Below, one piece after another: positions 44,568 through 54,414 of a DNA stretch of 64,000 nucleotides. The notes beneath the pieces are model-generated. The model was not told the origin of the DNA. It worked only from the letters and a program-made list of their open reading frames with translations, and did not search any database. The position numbers and the translations under genes were made by a program. Within the stretch, counting starts at the first letter, position 1. Every line of letters starts with the position of its first letter. The stretch covers positions 1-64,000 of the forward strand of contig JASCOV010000006.1 of NCBI GenBank assembly GCA_029960045.1, written 5' to 3'. Source of the DNA: Flavobacteriaceae bacterium PS02293. Lineage in GTDB: Bacteria; Bacteroidota; Bacteroidia; Flavobacteriales; Weeksellaceae.

Positions 44568-47564
44568 ATGAATGTAAAATTACGATTGTTGTCTGTTGGA
44601 GTTCTCTTCTTCACAGGACAGGCATTAATGGCACAGAAAAAAACTACGGTTAAACCAAAAACTGATACTGTCACAAAAACAAAAGAGATTGAGGAAGTTG
44701 TTTTGGTAGGTGGTGTAAGACTAGATCCTGCACAGAAAGTAGGTTCTTACAGTGTTGTTTCTAAAGCAAACTTCGAATCAACACCTTTCTCTACAATTGA
44801 TGAAGTTCTAAATGGTAGAGTTGCTGGTCTTAACTTTTCTTCTGCGAGTGGAGATCCCGGGTCTTCTAATATGGTTATTATTAGAGGGGTAAGTTCTTTA
44901 ATTGGAACACCAAATCCACTGTATGTTATCGATGGTATTGTTATCGGTAAAGGTGCAGATAACGCACAGATGATGGAATCTTGGAATCCTTTGGCTGCAC
45001 TTGATCCCAACTCTATAGAATCTGTTAACGTCCTGAAAGATGCGTCTTCTACTGCCCTGTATGGCTCTAGAGGAGCAAATGGGGTTATCATTATCAAAAC
45101 TAAAAAAGGGAAATTTAATCAAAAAACAAGATTCGAGTTCTCTTCAGAAACAGGTATTCAAGATAGAGCTTATGATAAGCTCGATCTGATGACTGGTGAT
45201 GAGTATATTAAATATGGGGGAATCTTGATGTGGAACAGTCAAGGTGTTGGTTCTGTACCTACATTCTCAGGTTTAGAAGAGGCTACTCAATATTATCTTA
45301 ATACTTACATTCCTACTTATACAACAAAGGAGAATATTAAAGATACTCGTAATTATACGAATTGGACAGATGTAGTTAACCGAAATTCTTCTATCGTAAA
45401 TACTTACAACTTCGGTGCATCTGGAGGTGGAGAGAATACCTCTTTTAGATTAGGTGGGTCTTATTATCAGAATGAACCTTTGGTAAAATCTGCTAAGTTT
45501 GATAGAATAAGTTTGAATGCTGCGATAGATCACAAAGCATCAGATAAATTGAAATTTGGGGTTAACTTGAACTATTCCAACGTTAAGAGAAATACTTATT
45601 TAGGTGGTAGAGCTTCTGCTAATCCGGTAACTAATTCTATTATGCTATCTCCTTTACGTCCTGTTTACAATTATGACGGGACTTTCAACCAGGAAGCATG
45701 GGATACACCAGATATGAGTGAAGGTTTTAACCCTGCTTCAATATTGAAAAATGCTACACAGACATCTTGGATTAATACATTTTTAGCTTCTGCTAATATG
45801 GATTACCAATTCATGAAAAATGTTTCTTTCAATTCATTATTTGGTACCCAATATCAAACTATGAGAGAGTTGCAAATCATTGCTCCGGGACATCCAATCT
45901 ATACTGCACAAGATCCTTTATATGGTATGTTGCAAGACTCAAGAACAAATATTTGGGATTATAACTGGTCTAACAGTTTCTCTTATAGAAACGTTTTTGC
46001 AGAGAAACATAACTTAGAGGTGCTAGCTGGAATGGAGTATCAAAAACATAGCTATAATACGCTGACAAACATTTCATTCCGTATGACGGATCTGAGACCT
46101 TATTTTCAGTTTGCGGAAGAAGGTACTGTCCTTAGTTCAGGGGATGATTACTACTGGACACAGATTGGCTATTTCGGGAGATTGAACTATATTTATGATA
46201 ACAAATATACGTTATCAGGACAATTAAGAAGAGATGGTAACTCAACTCTAGGAAGTAATAATAGATGGGGTAATTTCTGGTCAGTTGCTGGTGCTTGGAA
46301 TGTGAAAAATGAATCTTTTGCACCAAAAATGTTTTCTACATTAACTTTTAGAGGAAGTTATGGGGTATTAGGAAACATTCCTTATGCAGATCAGTGGGGA
46401 TTTCAGTATAATTCATATGCTACGGTTGGATATGATGCTTCCCAAGGAGGCTGGGGTGGAAATGGAGGCTATGGAGGAATAAGTAATCCAGGTAATCCAG
46501 ATCTGCAATGGGAAAAATCAAAACACTTAGATATTGGTGCGGATATTGGTTTATTCAACGATCGTCTAAAGTTTACTTTAGATTATTATCACAAAATAAC
46601 GGAAGATGCTATTTATTTTGCTTTCCCAGCTACCGAAACTGGAGGTCCAACCAGTTATTATGACAATGTAGGTACGATTGATAACAAAGGTTTTGAACTG
46701 ACAGTCGATGCTACACCGATTCAAACACAGGATTTTAGATGGTCTATCAATGCCAATGGTGCATATTCCAAAACAATGTTGACAAAATTAAATCAGGATG
46801 TGTTACCAGATCCGAATAGTGAGACAGGTGATGGGAATAATAAATTTGTATCATTAGTACCGGGGCGTATCTTTGGAGAATATTATGCTGTTTTGTTTGC
46901 AGGTATTGCTCAGGCAGATGATCCTTCAAAAGGAATTAAAGCTGGACAGGCTCTGTTTTATACCGATGGTTCAAAAACAGATGTAACAAATGATAGAAGG
47001 CTTGCTGACCCTGCTTTTATGGGGAAAAGTGCTTTTCCTGTTTACAATATTGGATTGACAAATGAATTCAAGTATAAGAATATTTCGTTAAGCTTCATGC
47101 TTTCTGGTCAGTTTGATTTCTATGTGCATAATGGTGTTCATTCGTATACATTACATGATGGTGCATTCCCAACACGTAATCAAGTAAATGATGCGTTGTA
47201 TGATAGCTGGACAGATGCGCCGGGAGCAGAAAATTATGGCGCTTCAAATCCTAAAGCAGTTGTTGGAGATGTACTTACTTCTAGATTAGAATCTTCCCGA
47301 CATATAAACAAAGGAGATCATATCCGTTTGAAAGAGATGAAAATTGCTTATTCTTTTGGCAGTCAGTTCAAAGAAAGTATAGGTATTAATAATTTAACGA
47401 TCTACTTGAGAGGAACCAATCTACTGACTTATGTGTTCGACAAAGATTTAGATTATGATCCAGAATCTAACGCTAATTCTTGGTCTTGGGAAGGAAAAGG
47501 TAAATACTGGTATGCATCCCCAGTACTGAGAACAATGTCAATGGGTATTCAAATTGGTTTTTAA
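44568..47564 (+). CDS. SusC/RagA-family TonB-dependent outer-membrane transporter
   Basis: 998 residues. Signal peptide (1-22, ending LMAQ), then directly a TonB-box-like EEVVLVGG near 42 and the plug domain with STIDEVLNGRVAGLNFSSASGDPG, NPLYVIDGIVI and DASSTALYGSRGANGVIIIKTKKG, the SusC signature near 163. The barrel fills the rest and ends in an aromatic strand. The N-terminal carboxypeptidase-regulatory-like domain of many SusC proteins is missing. Forms a gated pair with the SusD-like lipoprotein 19 bases downstream, importing a glycan or peptide. No hydrolase lies next to it, so the substrate is not deducible. Confidence 0.94.
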   Translation: MNVKLRLLSVGVLFFTGQALMAQKKTTVKPKTDTVTKTKEIEEVVLVGGVRLDPAQKVGSYSVVSKANFESTPFSTIDEVLNGRVAGLNFSSASGDPGSSNMVIIRGVSSLIGTPNPLYVIDGIVIGKGADNAQMMESWNPLAALDPNSIESVNVLKDASSTALYGSRGANGVIIIKTKKGKFNQKTRFEFSSETGIQDRAYDKLDLMTGDEYIKYGGILMWNSQGVGSVPTFSGLEEATQYYLNTYIPTYTTKENIKDTRNYTNWTDVVNRNSSIVNTYNFGASGGGENTSFRLGGSYYQNEPLVKSAKFDRISLNAAIDHKASDKLKFGVNLNYSNVKRNTYLGGRASANPVTNSIMLSPLRPVYNYDGTFNQEAWDTPDMSEGFNPASILKNATQTSWINTFLASANMDYQFMKNVSFNSLFGTQYQTMRELQIIAPGHPIYTAQDPLYGMLQDSRTNIWDYNWSNSFSYRNVFAEKHNLEVLAGMEYQKHSYNTLTNISFRMTDLRPYFQFAEEGTVLSSGDDYYWTQIGYFGRLNYIYDNKYTLSGQLRRDGNSTLGSNNRWGNFWSVAGAWNVKNESFAPKMFSTLTFRGSYGVLGNIPYADQWGFQYNSYATVGYDASQGGWGGNGGYGGISNPGNPDLQWEKSKHLDIGADIGLFNDRLKFTLDYYHKITEDAIYFAFPATETGGPTSYYDNVGTIDNKGFELTVDATPIQTQDFRWSINANGAYSKTMLTKLNQDVLPDPNSETGDGNNKFVSLVPGRIFGEYYAVLFAGIAQADDPSKGIKAGQALFYTDGSKTDVTNDRRLADPAFMGKSAFPVYNIGLTNEFKYKNISLSFMLSGQFDFYVHNGVHSYTLHDGAFPTRNQVNDALYDSWTDAPGAENYGASNPKAVVGDVLTSRLESSRHINKGDHIRLKEMKIAYSFGSQFKESIGINNLTIYLRGTNLLTYVFDKDLDYDPESNANSWSWEGKGKYWYASPVLRTMSMGIQIGF

Positions 47565-47583
47565 TTAATAAACAAAAATTAGA

Positions 47584-49116
47584 ATGAAAAAGTTTTTTAT
47601 AATATTATCATCTTTATTGGCTATTACAGCAACTAATTCTTGTAGTGATAAGGAGTTAGAGTTGTATCCAATAACCCAGGATGATATACAGGATATCGAT
47701 ACAGAGGATAAGCTTCAAAAATTTCTTAATGCAGGCTACTTAACAGTTGGTTCGGTGAATGTTTTCGGAACAAACGCTATGGCACTTGGGGATGTTTTAT
47801 CAGATAATGCTTATATTACTGGCGCTAAAGCATTCAGTACAACTTATAATATGGCTTATACTGCAACGAATAATGACACTAGTGGTCTTTACAGATCGTT
47901 GTATGATGCTATTATGAATTGTAATATGGTTATCAATAACACAAAGGTTGAAAGTAGTACAAACGTTTCCCGTATGAAAGCGGAAGCGAAGATAATCAGA
48001 GCATTCTCTTATTTTACCTTGCTTAATTATTTTTCGCCAGCACCAACATCTGGTATTAATCAGGAATATGGAGTTCCAATAGTTTTAGGCGATTATGATT
48101 CGTCAATTCAGCCAGCAAGGGCTACAGTTGCTGAGGTTTATGCTCAGATTATTTCTGACTTGAATTCGGGCATGGCTGGTGCTGATGCTGAACCCGTTGG
48201 TCCAGATGGCCCGAGCAAAGTTTTTATGAGTAAAAATGCTGCAAAATTAATTCTATCGAGAGTATATCTTACGAGAAGAGCAGCCGGAGATGCACAATTA
48301 GCACTACAGTACGCTTCAGAGATTGTAAATAGCTCGCCATCTACGTTTGCACCAATTGAAAAAGACAAGTATGTTGCTTATTTTTCGGGAACACCAGAAG
48401 ATGGGTCAGAAAACCAAAAGGAAACTATTTGGGAACTAGATCTGAATCCTACTTCAAATCTTATTTCGGGGATTGGTTCGAATTTGGCATTACCTACTTT
48501 ATATAATAGAACAAGTACAGACCGTCGCGCAATTCTTTTCACAAAAGTATTTTTTGATAGTTTTCCCCACACAGATTTGCCACCATTTAACGGTGTACCA
48601 CAAAGTACATCTCCAGACGTAAGAAGAGGAAATACAAAAACATCTGCGCCAACATTGCCAGCCGGTTTGATGTCAACTCTTACTTTACCAGTGGTGGATA
48701 ATCCTGCTGGAGCTTGGACAAATAAATATCCAAGATTAACGGCTGAAGGTAATTTCTACCGTAATATTAAGGTTTTCAGATTTGCAGAGGCTCAACTAAA
48801 TAGAATAGAAGCATTGCATCTAACAGGGCAATCTACTCTTGCACTAACAGAACTTAATGCATTTGCTGTTTCTAGAGGAGGTTCTACATATACAGGAGCT
48901 AATCTTCTAAATGATATACTAACAGAAAAAGCCAAAGAATTTTACGGAGAAGGGCAAAGATTTCTGGATATTAAACGCAATAATTTACCACTTGTAAAAG
49001 GATCAAACTGTGTTATGAATTGTAGTGTACCTGCAAATGACAAACTATTTGTTATGCCTATTAGTCAGAATGCATTAAATTATAATCCAAATCTTAAGCA
49101 ATATCCAGGATATTAA
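47584..49116 (+). CDS. SusD/RagB-family outer-membrane lipoprotein
   Basis: 510 residues. Lipoprotein signal with Cys20 (ITATNSC). N-terminal SusD-like domain (helical TPR-like, about 60-240) and the C-terminal RagB/SusD part with FRFAEAQLNRIEAL near 400, and EKAKEFYGEGQRFLDIKR near 455, the family's best-kept stretch. Surface-exposed substrate-binding lid of the SusC barrel. Ends at a long terminator hairpin. Confidence 0.94.
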   Translation: MKKFFIILSSLLAITATNSCSDKELELYPITQDDIQDIDTEDKLQKFLNAGYLTVGSVNVFGTNAMALGDVLSDNAYITGAKAFSTTYNMAYTATNNDTSGLYRSLYDAIMNCNMVINNTKVESSTNVSRMKAEAKIIRAFSYFTLLNYFSPAPTSGINQEYGVPIVLGDYDSSIQPARATVAEVYAQIISDLNSGMAGADAEPVGPDGPSKVFMSKNAAKLILSRVYLTRRAAGDAQLALQYASEIVNSSPSTFAPIEKDKYVAYFSGTPEDGSENQKETIWELDLNPTSNLISGIGSNLALPTLYNRTSTDRRAILFTKVFFDSFPHTDLPPFNGVPQSTSPDVRRGNTKTSAPTLPAGLMSTLTLPVVDNPAGAWTNKYPRLTAEGNFYRNIKVFRFAEAQLNRIEALHLTGQSTLALTELNAFAVSRGGSTYTGANLLNDILTEKAKEFYGEGQRFLDIKRNNLPLVKGSNCVMNCSVPANDKLFVMPISQNALNYNPNLKQYPGY

Positions 49117-49120
49117 AAAT

Positions 49121-49160
49121 AAAATTGGGAAGAGTGGTATAGCTACCTTCCCAATTTTTA
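49121..49160 (+). terminator. Terminator after the SusCD operon
   Basis: A 12-bp stem (49121-49132 with 49147-49158) with a 14-nt loop and a T-rich 3' side, a few bases after the SusD stop. Confidence 0.8.
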
Positions 49161-49252
49161 CAAATAAGATGTTAAAATAAGAATCTTGCTTTTTTTTTCG
49201 CAATTATTTATTTATTTTAGCCTTAATTATTAATTCAATAAAATTTATTATT

Positions 49253-50635
49253 ATGAAAAAAGTTTTACTTTCATTAAGTTTAGTTACCCTTTCTTTGGGT
49301 GCTTACGCTCAATATTCTTGGTCACCACAAGGTACGAAATTGGCTACTAGTTTTGGTGTAAATGAACTGTCAATTGTTAACCCAACTACTGCATGGCTTA
49401 CGGCTTATGACGGTTCTGGCGCAGGGACTTATCCAAAAGTGGTTTCTAAAACAACAGATGGTGGTACAACTTGGACTGCTACTACAATTACGGGTCCTGT
49501 TGCTGCTGCTTTAGTTGGTGATATTGCTGCACTCGATGCGAATACTGCATTTATTGTTACAGCTCCAGTTACTGGAACTGCCGCTAATGGAATTTGGAAA
49601 ACGACAAACGGAGGAACTAGCTGGACTAAGCAAACTGCTTATTCTACAGCCTCTTTTGCAAATGTTATCCACTTTTGGGATGCTAATGAAGGATTTTCTG
49701 CTGGAGATCCAACAGGATCAGGTGCAAACGCTAAATTTGAAATACTAAGAACGACAAATGGAGGGACTACTTGGACTGCAGTAGCAAGTGCTCCAGCTCC
49801 AGTAGGAGGTATAGAATATGGTTTGACAGGTGTAAAATATGTACTTGGTAACAATATTTGGTTGGGAACCACTAAAGGTAGAATTCTTCGCTCTTCTGAT
49901 AAAGGTGTGACTTGGACAGCTAACTCAACTCCAGCATTAGATTTTGGAGGAGGTGCTTCTGGCGGTGGTGTAGATGGTTCTTCTGCTAAAATTGCTTTTA
50001 GAGATGCTAATAATGGTCTTTTAATTGCAATAGACAATAGTATTGATGCTGTTTTGTATGATACCGCAGATGGTGGTTCAACATGGGAGCCGGTAGATGC
50101 TACAGGAACTTGGTTCTTTGGTGATATTACTTATGTGCCAGGAACTCAAAATACTTACGTTTCAACTGGTATTAATTCAACTGCTACACAAGGTACAGGT
50201 TCTTCCTTTACTGCAGACGGTGGCGCAACTTGGACAATTATTGATAATATTGCAGGTGTAGATGGTGGACAGAGAGGTAAAGTTAATTTCTATAATAATA
50301 CCACAGGATGGGCTGGTTTCTTTAGTGATGGACCAACTGGTTCTGCTGGAATCTTGAAATTTGTAGGAGCATTACCTGTTGCACCTTTAGCTGTTAACGA
50401 ATCTTCTGCAAAATCAAACTTAAAAGTTTTCCCAAATCCAGCTGTTGATGTTGTGAATCTTACTTCTAACAAAGAAGTTAAATCCGTAACTATCTATGAT
50501 TTGTCAGGTAAAAAAGTTAAATCAACAACTGAAACAAAACAAATCAACGTTTCTAACTTAGCAAAAGGAACTTACATTCTTCAAGCTAACTATGGTAATG
50601 GTGCTGTTGAAAACACAAAGATTATCAAAAAATAA
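49253..50635 (+). CDS. T9SS-exported beta-propeller protein (YCF48/BNR-like repeats)
   Basis: 460 residues. Signal peptide (1-19, LGAYAQ). The body carries repeated blades with T-x-D/N-G-G-T-T/S-W-T motifs (near 70, 122, 170, 219, 275 and 326), the YCF48/Asp-box pattern of a beta-propeller. The last ~75 residues are a type A T9SS sorting domain: LKVFPNPAVDVVNL, VTIYDLSGKKV, and ISNLAKG-type strands ending in basic residues. Secreted and attached to the cell surface. Tandem paralogue at 50887. Confidence 0.9.
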   Translation: MKKVLLSLSLVTLSLGAYAQYSWSPQGTKLATSFGVNELSIVNPTTAWLTAYDGSGAGTYPKVVSKTTDGGTTWTATTITGPVAAALVGDIAALDANTAFIVTAPVTGTAANGIWKTTNGGTSWTKQTAYSTASFANVIHFWDANEGFSAGDPTGSGANAKFEILRTTNGGTTWTAVASAPAPVGGIEYGLTGVKYVLGNNIWLGTTKGRILRSSDKGVTWTANSTPALDFGGGASGGGVDGSSAKIAFRDANNGLLIAIDNSIDAVLYDTADGGSTWEPVDATGTWFFGDITYVPGTQNTYVSTGINSTATQGTGSSFTADGGATWTIIDNIAGVDGGQRGKVNFYNNTTGWAGFFSDGPTGSAGILKFVGALPVAPLAVNESSAKSNLKVFPNPAVDVVNLTSNKEVKSVTIYDLSGKKVKSTTETKQINVSNLAKGTYILQANYGNGAVENTKIIKK

Positions 50636-50651
50636 TATTATTTTATATTTC

Positions 50652-50688
50652 AAAAAAAGACTGTTTGCAAAAACGGTCTTTTTTTTTG
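50652..50688 (+). terminator. Terminator between the two propeller genes
   Basis: Stem of about 12 bp with one G-U pair around a GCAA loop and nine T after it. Confidence 0.85.
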
Positions 50689-50886
50689 AGATTAGGATTC
50701 GTGAAGTATTAGATCAAATGTTTTCTGATATTATTTAAAGTTAAATAAATGTAAAAAACATTATTTTTCAATAATTTTCATTACTTTAGTGTCTTAATTG
50801 GGCTTTTAAATGCTAATTTAATCTGAATATTTCCAATTTTATAAATTTCGTATAATTCAAACCATACATACTTAAATATTATCATT

Positions 50887-52224
50887 ATGAAAAAAATTCT
50901 ACTATCGTTAGCTCTAATTTCTCTTTCAGCAAGTGCAAATGCACAGTCTTGGGTAGATCAAGGAATTAAGTTTACTCAGTACTACTATCCTAGTGTAATC
51001 TCTATTGTAGATGCTAATACAGTATGGACTGCTGCTTCTGATGGATCTGGTGGCGGTACTTATCCTAAAGTGATTTCCAAGACAACAAATGGTTCAACTT
51101 GGACTACAACAAATATTACAGGACTTACTTCGCAAACTTCTGCAATGGTTTCTGATCTTTTTGCCATTGATGCCAATACAGCATATCTCGTTACAGCTCC
51201 AGCTACAGGAACCGCAAGTAATGGTATTTATAAAACGACAAACGGAGGTACTTCTTGGACAAAACAAACTGGTTATTCTACAGCTTCTTTTGCGAATCAA
51301 ATTCATTTTTGGGATACCAATAATGGCTGGACAGCAGGAGATCCTGTAGGTGGAAAATTTGAGATGTATAAAACATCCAACGGTGGAACTACTTGGACTG
51401 CTGTTGCGAATACTCCAACCCCAATAAACAGTGATGAATATGGATATAATCTTAATAATAAATATATTGTTGGTGATAATATTTGGATTGGAACTAGCTT
51501 AGGAAGACTTCTTCATTCTACAGATAGAGGAGCTACTTGGGCGGCATATAGTACTCCAGTGTTGGACTTTGCAGGAAACATTGTAGAAGGCTCTAGCGGG
51601 ACTTATGCATTCAAGGATGGAAGTAATGGATTATTAATAGCTGTTGATGGTGATGTAAATGCTGTACTATACTCAACTACAAATGGAGGAGCAACTTGGG
51701 AACCAATTGATACTACAGGGACTTGGTATTTCGGTGATATCACATTTGTGCCAGGAACAACTAATACTTATGTGACGACTGGTATATATGTGGATGATAC
51801 TTCGGTTCAAGGATCAGCTTATTCGAAAGATGGAGGCGTAACTTGGGTATCTATTGATGCTGGATTACAAAGAGGAGTAGTTAAGTTTTTAAATCCAACT
51901 ACTGGATGGGCTGGTCAATTTAGTGATGGAACAGCAGGAGTTGAAGGGATTCTTAAATTCAGTGGCGATTTATCTTTAGCAGTTAACGAATCTTCTGCAA
52001 AATCAAATCTGAAAGTTTTCCCAAATCCAGCTGTTGATGTTGTAAATCTTACTTCTAACAAAGAAGTTAAATCAGTAACTATCTATGATTTGACTGGTAA
52101 GAAAGTGAAATCTACGACTGATACAAAACAAATCAACGTTTCTAATTTAGCAAAAGGAACTTATATTCTTCAGGCTAACTACGGTAATGGTGGTGTTGAG
52201 AATACTAAATTAATCAAAAAATAA
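50887..52224 (+). CDS. T9SS-exported beta-propeller protein, paralogue
   Basis: 445 residues with the same plan as the preceding gene: signal peptide (1-20, SANAQ), six blades with T-N-G-G-T/A-T/S-W-T motifs, and a type A T9SS domain. The last ~80 codons are almost identical in DNA to those of the neighbour (50396-50634 and 51980-52224), while the propeller parts have diverged more. Each gene has its own terminator, so they are separate units. Confidence 0.9.
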   Translation: MKKILLSLALISLSASANAQSWVDQGIKFTQYYYPSVISIVDANTVWTAASDGSGGGTYPKVISKTTNGSTWTTTNITGLTSQTSAMVSDLFAIDANTAYLVTAPATGTASNGIYKTTNGGTSWTKQTGYSTASFANQIHFWDTNNGWTAGDPVGGKFEMYKTSNGGTTWTAVANTPTPINSDEYGYNLNNKYIVGDNIWIGTSLGRLLHSTDRGATWAAYSTPVLDFAGNIVEGSSGTYAFKDGSNGLLIAVDGDVNAVLYSTTNGGATWEPIDTTGTWYFGDITFVPGTTNTYVTTGIYVDDTSVQGSAYSKDGGVTWVSIDAGLQRGVVKFLNPTTGWAGQFSDGTAGVEGILKFSGDLSLAVNESSAKSNLKVFPNPAVDVVNLTSNKEVKSVTIYDLTGKKVKSTTDTKQINVSNLAKGTYILQANYGNGGVENTKLIKK

Positions 52225-52247
52225 TCCCAATTATTTTTAAGATATTG

Positions 52248-52274
52248 AATCCCGCAACTTGCGGGATTTTTTAT
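52248..52274 (+). terminator. Terminator after the second propeller gene
   Basis: Perfect 8-bp stem (52248-52255 with 52261-52268), 5-nt loop, six T. Confidence 0.85.
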
Positions 52275-52312
52275 TTCAGTATAATTAGTATTTTTGTACT
52301 CAAATTTCCTTG

Positions 52313-54235
52313 ATGAAATATTTATTATTACTGTCGTTCGTTTTTAGCATTTTCATAAATGGGCAACAGGTCAACAAAACAGACTCCAACAAAATTTCTT
52401 CAGATACTCTCAAAGTAGATTCAGGAGAGAAAGATTCAATGGAGATCTACAAACCTACAATCAACGATTATCAGGTCAAAACCAGATTTTCTGAAAAGAA
52501 AATTTATGATACCACTTTTACGATTGAGAGGTCTTACATTGCGACACAGTATAACAAAAAGGATAATTTTGGAAGAATTCAATCATCTAATATCGGTTCT
52601 GGATTTCAGAATTTGATTTATGAAAAGAATGCCGAACAAAATCTAAGCCTTCTCCCGGAAAATAAATCCTTCTTTATTAAGGGAGAAAACGATATCAATT
52701 ACTATGATGTAAAAACCCCAACCACTACATTTTTCTATAATAGTGCAATGAAGAATGGCGGGCAGCTCCAGACAACATACACCCAAAATATAGGAAAGAA
52801 TTTTAATTTTGCCTTAGAATATATGGGACTCAGATCTCAAGGTTTTTATACAAATAGCCTTGCGTCAAGTAACAATACAATTTTCAGTGGTCATTACAAC
52901 TCTAAAAATGGTAAATACGAAGCTTACGCACATTACATCCATCAGAATATCAACAATCAGGAAAATGGAGGAGTTGCAGATATTGATGCTTTCCTTAGTG
53001 GAGATTCAGATTTAAATAACAGGCAAAATATTGAAACCAACCTTTCTGGTGTCGAATCCAGATATAGTTACAGGAGATATTACTTCAGCCAAGAGTTTTC
53101 GCCTTTTGATCCTGCGAAATATCCTTTCAAGCTGAGACATACAATTTATCATCAAGGTAACAAATATTATTTCTCGGAAACATCAACTAATGCGGACTTT
53201 TTTGGAGGCGTAGATATTACAGGTTTTCCCTTGGGAAGCAAAAAGTTTTCAAATAATCTAAGCAATACTTTCAGTTTAGTTTGGGACAACGAAAAATTCA
53301 AATTAGACGCAGGTTTCCGCCATCAGTATTTGACATTCGGAAATAAAAATGCATATGCACTTTTAAATATTCCGGGTTATTTCAAAGAACAAAGAATTGG
53401 CGCAGTTGGTAATTTGCAAATTAAATTATTAGACAAAATCCAACTCAAATCTTTCCTCGAAATTTCCAAAGGTTCCCAATTTGGAAATTATGTGAAAACA
53501 TCCAACCAATTGGTTTTCGAACCTATCAAAGATTATCTGGTGGAGGGAAGAGTGAATTTCCAATCGGCCTATCCAAGTTTTAATTATCTCGTAAACTCTT
53601 CACATTACGTAGATTACAATTATTATCTTCAGAATCCTAACAACGAGATTGTTACCCAACTTGGAGGAACTGTGAGATTAGCAAAATGGTTTGATACAAA
53701 GGTTTATGTAGATTTCTTTAAGATAGATAATTATACTTATTTCAACAGCATTGCGAAGCCGCAACAAAGTTCGTCATCACTCAACATTTCTCAAATTGGT
53801 GGAGAAAGTACTTTGAAATATGGCAAATTCAATCTGAACGGAAAAGTAACATTCCAAAAAGCTTTAAACAATCAAGATCTTTTGCCAATGCCGGATTTCA
53901 TTGGAAGAATCAATTTATTTTATCAGGCAAAAGCGTTCAAAAAAGCAGCCGAAATCCAAGCCGGAGTCAAAGTTTATTATTTCTCCAAGTTTTCTTCAAG
54001 AGAATATTCGCCGATTCTTAACGAATATATTTTGCCGGGAACTACTGGATATTCGATTGGTGGACAGCCGATTGCGGACGTTTATATCAATATGAGAGTC
54101 AAGCGGATGTTTTTCTATGTAGAAGGCCAGCATATCAACGAGACCTTTATGCAAAACAAATCCTTCACGTCGCCCAATTATCCAATCTACGATTTCAGGC
54201 TCAATTTAGGTGTTGTTTGGTATCTTTTCCATTAA
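52313..54235 (+). CDS. Putative outer-membrane porin (Porin_10 family)
   Basis: 640 residues from the ATG at 52313; a TTG one codon upstream is ignored. Signal peptide (about 1-18, FINGQ). A polar linker to about 75, then alternating amphipathic strands typical of a beta-barrel, ending in an aromatic strand (RLNLGVVWYLF). This matches the putative-porin family common and often single-copy in Bacteroidota, whose cargo is unknown. Stands alone between two terminator- or repeat-bearing gaps. Confidence 0.8.
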   Translation: MKYLLLLSFVFSIFINGQQVNKTDSNKISSDTLKVDSGEKDSMEIYKPTINDYQVKTRFSEKKIYDTTFTIERSYIATQYNKKDNFGRIQSSNIGSGFQNLIYEKNAEQNLSLLPENKSFFIKGENDINYYDVKTPTTTFFYNSAMKNGGQLQTTYTQNIGKNFNFALEYMGLRSQGFYTNSLASSNNTIFSGHYNSKNGKYEAYAHYIHQNINNQENGGVADIDAFLSGDSDLNNRQNIETNLSGVESRYSYRRYYFSQEFSPFDPAKYPFKLRHTIYHQGNKYYFSETSTNADFFGGVDITGFPLGSKKFSNNLSNTFSLVWDNEKFKLDAGFRHQYLTFGNKNAYALLNIPGYFKEQRIGAVGNLQIKLLDKIQLKSFLEISKGSQFGNYVKTSNQLVFEPIKDYLVEGRVNFQSAYPSFNYLVNSSHYVDYNYYLQNPNNEIVTQLGGTVRLAKWFDTKVYVDFFKIDNYTYFNSIAKPQQSSSSLNISQIGGESTLKYGKFNLNGKVTFQKALNNQDLLPMPDFIGRINLFYQAKAFKKAAEIQAGVKVYYFSKFSSREYSPILNEYILPGTTGYSIGGQPIADVYINMRVKRMFFYVEGQHINETFMQNKSFTSPNYPIYDFRLNLGVVWYLFH

Positions 54236-54253
54236 TTTTGCAATGATAATTAT

Positions 54254-54358
54254 GGCAGCTTTATCCGCCTTCCGTTCCCAATCTTTTTTGCAGACAATTT
54301 CAAATTAAAAAGAAACTGAAGTAAATGCAAAAAAGGATTTCCACTCAAGTCGGGCTGC
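54254..54358. repeat. Intergenic hairpin repeat between porin and bshC
   Basis: Two inverted pairings are visible: GCAGC (54255-54259) with GCTGC (54354-54358), and a perfect inner 10-bp pair (54283-54292 with 54326-54335). The arms are GC-richer than the surroundings. It resembles a dispersed intergenic repeat I recall from Chryseobacterium genomes, but only one copy is in the window, so the family claim is from memory. Confidence 0.5.
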
Positions 54359-54414
54359 AGATTCTACATAGAAACAAGATTTGTCATCCAAATTTTAACT
54401 TCCATCATCTTACA

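Noticed and set aside
54325..54414. 30-codon N-terminal extension of BshC
   Set aside because: It falls within the hairpin repeat and has no match to the BshC start.
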